A program made the position numbers and the translations under genes. A stretch of DNA of 34,749 nt from Anaerolineales bacterium UBA2232 (GTDB lineage Bacteria > Chloroflexota > Anaerolineae > UBA2200): NCBI GenBank assembly GCA_002348045.1, contig DDYO01000143.1:3882-38630 (forward strand), in the 5' to 3' direction. The notes beneath the pieces are model-generated. The model worked only from the letters and a program-made list of their open reading frames with translations. It did no database searches and was not told the origin of the DNA. Below are positions 8,471 through 15,388 of this stretch, in pieces (position 1 is the first letter of the stretch; every line of letters begins with the position of its first letter).

Positions 8471-9576
8471 ATGGTGCGACGCAGGCAGCCCAGCTATTTC
8501 GACGGCGTTTCGTCCAAAGGACGGACGTGTACGCGGTGCAGCTCGACAGTGGAGGCTACACCGTCGTGCGCCAGCCGTTGACGGACGAGGTCATTCGCCA
8601 GCACTTGCAGGCTCGGCTAACCCTCGGCCTGTATTCGGCTGTGGACTCTACCACCAAGTGGTTGTGCCTGGATATCGATACCCACGGCGAAGCAGAGATA
8701 CGCCGCCTTTGGCAAGGGCTGGAGAGCCTTCATCTGCCATATCTGACCGAGTTCTCGGGCCAGAAGGGGTACCACCTCTGGGTCTTCTTCTCATCTCCTA
8801 TCCCCAACTGGCTGGCTAGGCGCATGGTTAGGGATGTAGCTGACGGCCACGAGGTGTTTCCCAAGCAGGATCGCATCCCCGAGGGTGGCCTTGGCAATCT
8901 GGTCAAGGCTCCCTGGGGAGTTCACCGGGTGACCGGCGTGAGGTGCGTCTTTGTAGATCAGGATCTTCAGCCGCTACCTGATCAGGAACAGGCCTTGGCT
9001 GAAGCCAAGACTGTGGATGCCAAAGAAGGGTGGCACGGCTACTCCTTGCCTACACTTTCCAGCGTGGTGCAGCCTGGCTCGATGCTGCCCTCGGCCCTCA
9101 TGGGTAACATCAGGAGCAGCCATCTCGCTCCTCAGGTGCCGGTGATGAAAGACTGCGTGCAATCGGCAGTTCGAGAAGGCACGAAGCAAGGACGTCGCAA
9201 CAGGGTAGGGTATGTCATCGCCACAGAGCTGCGCCGAATCGGCATGTCCCGTACACAGGCGCGATACATCCTGTCCATGATCTGGAATGGCAGAAACCAG
9301 CCACCGCTGGCCCCGGAGGAGATCTGCAGCGTCACTCATTCGGCTTACCATGGCGCGGAATACACCTTCGGGTGTCGCCCAAACGGGGGTTTGCGGGAAG
9401 TTCTTGAGTGTGTGGGACGGGATCAATGCCTCTACGCGCGGATCCTGACCACATTTGCCAACACACATCCTGAGCCACACAGCGAGATCGAAACGCAGGC
9501 GTTGCAGCCGTCGCACGCGAATGCCCCATTGCATTCGGCAGCATTCCTTGGAGAGAAAGGTGCTTGCCATGAGTAG
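8467..9576 (+). CDS. Archaeo-eukaryotic-type primase (AEP), TOTE-like
   Basis: 369 aa, ATG with GGGAGG five bases upstream and a 4-bp ATGA overlap with the gene before. AEP core motifs are visible: LCLDIDTHG (metal-binding Asp69 and Asp71), FSGQKGYHLWVFF (motif II, His103), FPKQDRIPEGGLGNLVKAPWG and then H-R-V-T-G, the signature seen in AEP domains of TOTE-type conflict systems and related prim-pols. The C-terminal part (from about 225) has a helical region followed by a Cys cluster (FGCRPNGGL, ECVGRDQCLY) that could bind zinc. No helicase is fused. Predicted to synthesise primers or short polymers; whether it serves element replication or a conflict function cannot be told here. Confidence 0.85.
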   Translation: MNGATQAAQLFRRRFVQRTDVYAVQLDSGGYTVVRQPLTDEVIRQHLQARLTLGLYSAVDSTTKWLCLDIDTHGEAEIRRLWQGLESLHLPYLTEFSGQKGYHLWVFFSSPIPNWLARRMVRDVADGHEVFPKQDRIPEGGLGNLVKAPWGVHRVTGVRCVFVDQDLQPLPDQEQALAEAKTVDAKEGWHGYSLPTLSSVVQPGSMLPSALMGNIRSSHLAPQVPVMKDCVQSAVREGTKQGRRNRVGYVIATELRRIGMSRTQARYILSMIWNGRNQPPLAPEEICSVTHSAYHGAEYTFGCRPNGGLREVLECVGRDQCLYARILTTFANTHPEPHSEIETQALQPSHANAPLHSAAFLGEKGACHE

Positions 9577-10591
9577 CCGGGATACATCCTGTGCTCCAAC
9601 GCTAGTGCACAGCACTCCGTGGCCCATCCCGCGAAGACCCGACATCCTGGACGAGTCCGGTGTCGGGCGGCCTGCGCAAGGACTTCCCCTTGCCACTGCC
9701 TATCGCGCCTTTGGTGTGGCCCGCAAGGCGGCGCGCTGTACAGGCAAGACGCTAGAGCACTACGAGTACACCTTGGGGAGTTTCACGGCATGGCTTGAGG
9801 AGCGGGGTGTGTTGGATGTGGAACGGATCACGGCCGATCACATACGCACCTACCTCATCGCCTTGCAGGAACGCGGGCTCAAGGACACAACGCAGCACGC
9901 TCATGCGCGTGGCATCAGAGCCTGGCTTAACTGGCTAGTGCTGGAAGGTGACCTCAGTGTATCACCCATGCGACGAGTGGCCATGCCCAGGCTTGAGCAA
10001 CGCATACCTCCGGCCTTCTCTCCCGATCACGTGCGCAAGTTGCTGGACGCCTGCGATCGCAAGGTACCTATTGGTGCACGGAACCTGGCCATCGTGTTGA
10101 CCTTGCTGGATACTGGCCTCAGGGCGTCCGAGTTCGTATCTCTGCGGGTTGGGGATCTGGACATGCGGTCAGGATTGGCTACGGTCCTTGGCAAGGGCCA
10201 GAAGCAGCGCAGCATACGAGCAGGCAGCAGGGCACGCTCTGCCATTGTGCATATGCTAGCGTTTCGGGAGCACGTGAAGGATGGGGATCCCCTATGGCTG
10301 GCGTACAACATCCAAGGGCAGGAGACGGGGGCGCTCTCCATGCACGGGCTTCAGACCATGCTGGTGCGTTTGGGGCGGTCCTCTGGGGTCGTTCCTTGTG
10401 CCCCGCACAGGTTCCGGCGCACCTTTGCCCTGTGGATGCTGCGGGATGGGTGCGATCTTCACTCCCTGAGGATGCTGATGGGGCATAGCTCTCTGGCAAT
10501 CCTACAGCGCTACCTGGACCTGGGTGGAGAAGATATCGAGCGCGCCCACGCAGCCCACAGCCCTGGGGACCGGCTATTGGCAAAGAGCTAG
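9569..10591 (+). CDS. Tyrosine recombinase/integrase (XerC/D-like), 340 aa
   Basis: Start set at ATG 9569, preceded by AAAGGTG and overlapping the primase stop by 8 bp; the longer open frame lies inside the primase gene. An N-terminal SAM-like core-binding domain (about 35-130) contains TLEHYEYTLGSFTAWLEERG. The catalytic domain shows the full set: TGLRASEFVSLR (Arg I), LGKGQKQRS (Lys), PHRFRRTFALWM (His-x-x-Arg), MGHSSLAIL (His) and QRYLDL (nucleophilic Tyr). It is the last gene of the left-arm operon and could mobilise the island or resolve its circular form. The residues suggest an active enzyme. Confidence 0.9.
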   Translation: MSSRDTSCAPTLVHSTPWPIPRRPDILDESGVGRPAQGLPLATAYRAFGVARKAARCTGKTLEHYEYTLGSFTAWLEERGVLDVERITADHIRTYLIALQERGLKDTTQHAHARGIRAWLNWLVLEGDLSVSPMRRVAMPRLEQRIPPAFSPDHVRKLLDACDRKVPIGARNLAIVLTLLDTGLRASEFVSLRVGDLDMRSGLATVLGKGQKQRSIRAGSRARSAIVHMLAFREHVKDGDPLWLAYNIQGQETGALSMHGLQTMLVRLGRSSGVVPCAPHRFRRTFALWMLRDGCDLHSLRMLMGHSSLAILQRYLDLGGEDIERAHAAHSPGDRLLAKS

Positions 10592-10857
10592 AGCAATGCG
10601 ATGTGGTCGACTGGGACCCAATGGGGTTTTGCTTGGCACACTGCCGGCAGCCCCATTCTCGACAGCAGACATCGTAATGGAGGTATTCCGTCGGGTGCCG
10701 TGAGGGACTGCGTGAGTGGCCGATTGGTCAATCTCTGAGCTGGCACTATCGGGCTACCCTGAGGCGGACCAGAACCGTCTCTGACCTCGCCACGGCCTGT
10801 GGCTGCCCGTGTTGATCAGACCATGAACGAGCTGTGCTGGCGCACCAATTGGCGTGT

Positions 10858-11523
10858 CTACCCGCACCGCACGCGGATTCGCCTGATCAAAGCTAAGGCA
10901 GTGCCGACGGTCCATATACTGAACAGGAAAGGATAGGCCACGACTAGTGCGAGAGCACGCTGAGTGTTCCATGCCCGGTCCAGGGCTGGCTGCGCGTATG
11001 CCAAGAGAGGTCTGACCAAGCCCACACGGATGATTGCCCTGAATGCTGAGTTTGTCCTCATCAGCCGCGCGATGTACGGGCTTACAGCATAGTACCCGTC
11101 GAGAGCAGTTCTGCCTGAGACGCTTGAGCGTAGGACTTGGTCTCTGTATCGCCGAGATAGGTCGACCTGTAGGGATGGATCTCCAAAGCACGCAGTCACA
11201 ATCAGGCAGCGACGGTTGCAATGCGGGCACTCCCACTGTCCTTTCTGCTGTTGACTGGAAGTGTAGTTGCCGCTATGCTCCACTCGGTACCGTAGGATCG
11301 TCGTCCTCAGCACGTTCTCAGCACAACTAGCATGTCCTTCGAGAATGACTTCGTAGTATGTTCCACGGTCAGTGCAGGATTCGAGCCAATAGCACGACCG
11401 CACGCTGCCATTATACGTGCAGCCTGCCCAACTCTTCTCTGCGTCTCTCAGGGCAATCAGTTCAGCATCCCCTTGAGAGAGCTGCGGCCCCCGTATCTCT
11501 CCGTAGGGATCCACCTTTCCCAT
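10858..11523 (-). CDS. CFI-box domain protein with small zinc-finger motif
   Basis: 221 aa, ATG at 11523 with GGAGG upstream. Residues 110-195 match the CFI-box pattern: ECPHCNRRC, then CLIVTACFGDP (usual form CFIATAAYGSP), a YRDQVLRSSVSGR segment and GYYAVSPYIARLM. The family is known as a short conserved domain often found at protein C-termini; its function is unknown to me. The CPHC pair may bind metal. A C-terminal hydrophobic stretch (about 195-212) could be a membrane helix. The gene stands alone, convergent with the recombinase gene. Confidence 0.7.
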   Translation of the reverse strand: MGKVDPYGEIRGPQLSQGDAELIALRDAEKSWAGCTYNGSVRSCYWLESCTDRGTYYEVILEGHASCAENVLRTTILRYRVEHSGNYTSSQQQKGQWECPHCNRRCLIVTACFGDPSLQVDLSRRYRDQVLRSSVSGRTALDGYYAVSPYIARLMRTNSAFRAIIRVGLVRPLLAYAQPALDRAWNTQRALALVVAYPFLFSIWTVGTALALIRRIRVRCG

Positions 11524-12035
11524 TCCCGCCGACCTCCATTCTCCAATGGCTCAGAAAACGGAACAGCGTAGAGGCTCGCCGACGATGCCTACAGACCAAC
11601 CTAGTCGTAGGAGTTGACTTCAAGTGCGCAATTAGCACCTATTGTGTCTGCCAGAGCAGTCCGTGGCCCTCGAACGCCTAGAGCCTTCTCTTCGCTTGTA
11701 CTAGCCTCTCCAGGTTGTTGCTGTCCATGCTGTTTGGCTTGCATTCGTCGGTACTTAGCACCGAAATCGGCTCGGCACGTTCCTAGCCAAAGCGCGCATG
11801 CCACCACGCAAGAGCTCTGCTGGGCGGGACAGTTGACCTCCTTTGAGGGGAGCGATCGATGTCCTTGTGACAACTCCTACCGCAGCCAAGGTCAAGAATC
11901 ACGGCAACGGTGGTAGTGTGGACCCGGCCGTATTGATCGAGCCAGGGTCGCGCTGTGTCTGCTGCGGCGACAGAAGACCGAGTTTAGCGCTGACGAGATG
12001 GCTGTAGTGAATACTCGCCATATCCGCAGCGCGTG
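11524..12035. other. Gap without a supported gene
   Basis: 512 bases between the CFI-box gene and the nucleotidyltransferase-like gene. The longest frames (11601-11873 on the minus strand, 11614-11916 on the plus strand) lie opposite each other and have no ribosome site, recognisable motif or operon link. The minus-strand frame contains a Cys/Arg/Gln-rich stretch that could be a gene remnant. No repeats, tRNA or terminator were seen. Confidence 0.4.
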
Positions 12036-12917
12036 CTATTGGGCTGCCTTTCCTTCTGAATCTGCATGAGCTGAGGTGCTTGGGGCTGCCGCGGGTGCAA
12101 GCGAGTGGAGGATCGCCTGGATGCGCTGGATCATCGCATGTAGGTCGATGCCGGAGGAATCCAGAGGCGCTCCACCTGCAGTTGATGGTAGCAGTGTGTG
12201 CAGCTCCTCAACCAACTTCAGGTCACGCTTGGACAAGCCGTGTCTCACCAAGGTATCCCGGACGGACTGCCAATCGAGCGGGCCGAGGTCCGAGAACTGC
12301 AGGGGCTCCCTCGAATCATAGGCGTCGAGATACTTGGCGCCGAGGACAGTGGCGGCATACAGCTCCACCACGGCACGATTTAGCATGGCTGCTGACCTGC
12401 CAAGGTGCAAGGCTGACTTTGCCCTGAGCGACCGCGCAATGGCGTCGTTAGCTAGATTGGGGCCACCAGTCTGGCACTTCGCCTTTAGTCGTTCGAAAAC
12501 GCCGGCGGGATCCAGGAGCGCTTCTCCGTTCCGGCAAACATGTACGACAAGTGGGTCGCCCAAGTCCACCGCGCGTTCGAAGCGCGAGAAGGTCTCGACA
12601 TCGACGGATGTAGAACCTAGCAAGACACGCGAGCTGTGGCCATACTGGGTAAGCAAGAGCTGAGTCTGGGCCGCGCCTGCATCGGATACGATTATGAGCA
12701 GCGCATCCTTCTGTTGACCGATTCCCAGTCCCACTAGCGAGTCGAATAGCACAATGCTAACAAGGCTATTGCCTAGGAGTGACTGGACCCCCAATGCGTA
12801 CTCATGCAAGCTGTCGGTTTGACCGTGATTGTGGGCCGATGTTTCCTGCAACCTCCACACTCCTATACTAGCATTCGGATGCTGAAGCATTAAGTGCCCG
12901 ATGTTGTGGGAGCGCAT
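12036..12917 (-). CDS. Degenerate nucleotidyltransferase with HEPN-like C-terminus, 293 aa
   Basis: ATG at 12917. Residues 45-80 read LGNSLVSIVLFDSLVGLG then DALLIIV, which by position matches the GS...DxD core of Pol-beta-type (MNT) nucleotidyltransferases. However, the Gly of GS is Asp and the metal-binding DxD is replaced by DAL, so catalysis is probably lost. The segment around GDPLVVHVCRNGEALLDPAG also resembles the end of that fold. The C-terminal part (about 165-250) has AVVELYAATVLGAKYLDAY, reminiscent of helical HEPN-type or substrate-binding helices. The last 25 residues are Ala/Ser-rich. The gene is isolated by gaps. The family assignment is by eye and tentative; a pseudoenzyme partner or antitoxin-like role is possible. 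Confidence 0.5.
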   Translation of the reverse strand: MRSHNIGHLMLQHPNASIGVWRLQETSAHNHGQTDSLHEYALGVQSLLGNSLVSIVLFDSLVGLGIGQQKDALLIIVSDAGAAQTQLLLTQYGHSSRVLLGSTSVDVETFSRFERAVDLGDPLVVHVCRNGEALLDPAGVFERLKAKCQTGGPNLANDAIARSLRAKSALHLGRSAAMLNRAVVELYAATVLGAKYLDAYDSREPLQFSDLGPLDWQSVRDTLVRHGLSKRDLKLVEELHTLLPSTAGGAPLDSSGIDLHAMIQRIQAILHSLAPAAAPSTSAHADSEGKAAQ

Positions 12918-13290
12918 GTCGCTTGCTCAACAAAAGCAGACAACAGGCCTTGGACCTGGTAGCACCGGCTCACCTGAACCCGTTCAGTTCCAGGGCTGAT
13001 CTGAAAACGGGTTATCAGGCTGGATCAGAGTTCTTCGATTGAAGGATCACCGAGCCACTGCCCTGACAAGAAGCGGGCACCTCAGCCCCATGGCCTGTCA
13101 GTTCGACCGGATCATACATCGACAGGCCATTGGTAGCAAGCGTGGCGTGCTCCCGACGTGGTTGTTGTGGGCTCTGGTTACCCCGATTGACTTCCGGCAA
13201 GCAGGCGTATGGCGAGACAACGATATGGCCTCAAGACCTCCAAAAAGGCACTAGCTATCCTGGAGCCAGTCGCAGGACTCTCTGGGATCC
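12918..13290. other. Gap without a supported gene
   Basis: 373 bases downstream of the right-arm operon end. Short opposing frames are present (for example 13015-13200 minus and 13039-13254 plus), none with a ribosome site or recognisable product. The one clear structure is the interrupted inverted repeat at 12973-13019. No T-rich intrinsic terminator is seen at the operon end. Confidence 0.4.
12973..13019. repeat. Interrupted inverted repeat (12-bp arms)
   Basis: CCTGAACCCGTT (12973-12984) is mirrored by AACGGGTTATCAGG (13006-13019), complementary except for a two-base bulge, around a 21-base loop. It lies upstream of the nucleotidyltransferase-like gene and downstream of the big operon. 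It could be an operator, a folded transcript end or a relic of a mobile-element end. No T-run follows. Confidence 0.35.
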
Positions 13291-14838
13291 CTACCACGGT
13301 AGCTGTGCGTCAGCACCACCCGGTAGGTGGACTGTAGTGACGCCCCCTGTGATGTCGCCGCCTGGAGTGACGCCAAAGTAATCGTGAATGTCACCTCCTC
13401 CCGCGAAGGTCCCGTAGAACGCAGATGCCCCACCATAGCCATCTGACTGGAAGAATGGCTGAATCGGATTGATGGGACCAGGATCGAATCCACCGGTGCT
13501 CAAGGGCGCACCCGGGGCAGTGGGGGAGAAAGTGCCATGCAACGACGGTACTGCATACAAGTCCGTAGGTTGAGCCACGAGATCGTGCTGGAGGGTGGGA
13601 GGGGTCGGGGACGTATACCCTGCTGGTTCAAACCCTGGGTTGAGCATCCCAGGGCTCACCGATGCATCCATCGAGGCCTGTGGAGAGCCAGGCAAGGAGG
13701 GCAGATCGTAGTTGGCGCTCGGCATTTCAAACGTCAGTTCACCATACGAAGGTGCGTAAGCCGGAAAGGAGGCGGTCCATGGAACAGGACTTTGCTCCAG
13801 TCCAATGGGACTCATCGGTGTGCCCATCAGTGCAGCCAATTCGGGTACGGCCGACGTTGGGGATGTCAGGCCGCCGTAGAAGCCAGTTGACTCGTCTAGT
13901 GAGCCACCATACGGCATAGCTTCAGGTAGCGATGTCCCAATGGGGCTGGTGTCGAGACCTCCAGGGGCCAGTCCCATGTTTGGGATCTGTCCGGAGGTTG
14001 ATTCTGCCCACATGGTGCCGTCGTACGGTCCGGTACGTTGCCCGACCTGAGCACTGAATGCTGCGCTGCTTTGTGCCGACGCGTCAAGACCTGGTGACCC
14101 ATACGAGCCGATCGGCCCATATGTCTGGCTCCCGCCAAGCCCGATAATGGGAAACTGCTGTGCTAGGGACTCAGGGGAACTCGGTGCGCGAAACCGATCG
14201 ATCATGGGAGCCCTGGGCGGCAGCCTAGGCAGTGACACGGGAGGCAATGCCGGGTTGATCGTAGGTGGCATCGGCAGGAACACTGGACGCTTGTGCTCGG
14301 TCGGGCGTCCCGACCGTCCAATCCGCTGTGCGTCATCCCGTGCTGCGTCCCCATGTCGAAGAGCACCCTGGATCTGGGCAATCAGCTCGCGGAGGAAGTT
14401 CGCTCCGCGTGAGCGTGTTTCCCCAGCCCTGGCAAGAGCATTGCCGAACCGCTCGCTCTGATGCTCGCCGAGGTGTTCTGCTTCAGATTCATAGGCCTCC
14501 ATCTGAGCAGAGAGCTCGTCAACCAATGATACTGCCAAGGCGCAAGATCGTGACAGCCTTCCTTCGGCTCGCCCCAGCGCTGTCTCCGCCTCGCGCAGCT
14601 TGATAGCCAAGTCTTGCCTATTCTGTTCCAAGAGGCTTCGCTCTGGCGTTAGGAGCCCTTCACCTGCGCCCGTTGGGCGCAGACGTCTCAGGGATTGGCC
14701 CACCGTACGCACCTGGCCTCGGAGGCCAGTCAGGGCTACTGCTGCCTTCGTCAGATCGCTCGCCTCCCGTGCGAGTTGATCACAGAGATCGAAGACCTCC
14801 GATGCCCACTCGTCTCTCGTTCGCTGCTGCATGCTCAT
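13291..14838 (-). CDS. Coiled-coil protein with long Gly/Ser/Pro/Tyr-rich disordered tail, 515 aa
   Basis: Last gene of the right-arm operon; ATG 14838 with GGTGAGGT just upstream and 8 bases after the previous stop region. Residues 1-170 are helical and heptad-like (for example SLLEQNRQDLAIKLREAE). A proline-rich hinge (about 190-215) follows, then some 300 residues of low-complexity sequence rich in Pro, Ser, Gly and spaced Tyr/Phe (SYGSPG, PYGGSL, FYGGLTSP, DGYGGASAFYG), ending in YFGVTPGGDITGG and LPGGADAQLPW. No signal peptide. Such aromatic-spaced tails are typical of condensate-forming or filament-coating proteins. Its position after a HerA ATPase and another coiled-coil protein suggests a structural component or substrate; this is inference. 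Confidence 0.7.
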   Translation of the reverse strand: MSMQQRTRDEWASEVFDLCDQLAREASDLTKAAVALTGLRGQVRTVGQSLRRLRPTGAGEGLLTPERSLLEQNRQDLAIKLREAETALGRAEGRLSRSCALAVSLVDELSAQMEAYESEAEHLGEHQSERFGNALARAGETRSRGANFLRELIAQIQGALRHGDAARDDAQRIGRSGRPTEHKRPVFLPMPPTINPALPPVSLPRLPPRAPMIDRFRAPSSPESLAQQFPIIGLGGSQTYGPIGSYGSPGLDASAQSSAAFSAQVGQRTGPYDGTMWAESTSGQIPNMGLAPGGLDTSPIGTSLPEAMPYGGSLDESTGFYGGLTSPTSAVPELAALMGTPMSPIGLEQSPVPWTASFPAYAPSYGELTFEMPSANYDLPSLPGSPQASMDASVSPGMLNPGFEPAGYTSPTPPTLQHDLVAQPTDLYAVPSLHGTFSPTAPGAPLSTGGFDPGPINPIQPFFQSDGYGGASAFYGTFAGGGDIHDYFGVTPGGDITGGVTTVHLPGGADAQLPW

Positions 14839-14848
14839 GTGACCTCAC

Positions 14849-15364
14849 CTAGAATGGAAGCTCTCTCGCTTCTTGTTCAACTTCCCTCTCCAAGTCAGAA
14901 ATGCGCTCTCTGCTTTCCTCAATACCTCGGTCGATCTCTGCCGTGACTTCCGAGAACTGCTCTCTTGCTTCATTCTGCTCTGATGCTACGCTCTCCAGTG
15001 CGTCGGCGACTTCTCGAGTCTCGATCTTGGTCGCCTCGCTCCGCAGTTGCTCAGCCTGGCTCGCATGTTCTTCCTGTGCTTGTCCCGTCTCTTCCGCCAG
15101 ATCAACCTCGTCTTTTCGAGTGTTTTCCACTTGGTTGGCCTGTGTCTCGAGGGTCTCGGCACCGGTCCGTCCCATATCCACGATGCTCTCCAAAGTGGAG
15201 GTGTCTACTTCCTTCACCAAGGACGGGCCGATATCACGCGCGGCTTCCATGGCATCGCCAAAGTCCTCGCGAATCTCTTCAGCGACCTCTTCTTCCTTCT
15301 CTGTAGCCTCTCGTCTCGATTCTTTTTGGTCATCGACTTCACGGAAAGTCTGGTATTCAGACAT
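14849..15364 (-). CDS. Acidic coiled-coil protein, 171 aa
   Basis: Start set at ATG 15364, preceded by GGAGG at six-base spacing; an in-frame TTG four codons upstream overlaps that site. The whole protein is Glu/Arg/Lys-rich and predicted helical, with long heptad stretches (KEEEVAEEIREDFGDAMEAA, ESRERISDLEREVEQEA). It has no Cys and no membrane segment. It lies 25 bases after the HerA gene and just before the other coiled-coil protein, so the two could form a heteromeric rod or be cargo for the ATPase. It is not recognisably a WXG100 protein: no WxG is seen. Confidence 0.7.
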   Translation of the reverse strand: MSEYQTFREVDDQKESRREATEKEEEVAEEIREDFGDAMEAARDIGPSLVKEVDTSTLESIVDMGRTGAETLETQANQVENTRKDEVDLAEETGQAQEEHASQAEQLRSEATKIETREVADALESVASEQNEAREQFSEVTAEIDRGIEESRERISDLEREVEQEARELPF

Positions 15365-15388
15365 AGCTTCCTCCAAGGCAGATAGGAG

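Noticed and set aside
11601..11916. Opposing frames in the central gap as small Cys-rich genes
   Set aside because: No ribosome sites, no operon linkage, and both strands are open over the same bases; kept only as part of the gap description.
14849..15364. WXG100/ESX-type secretion substrate beside a HerA/FtsK-like ATPase
   Set aside because: The protein is coiled coil but has no WxG turn and the ATPase is HerA/DUF87-like rather than an EccC/FtsK array.
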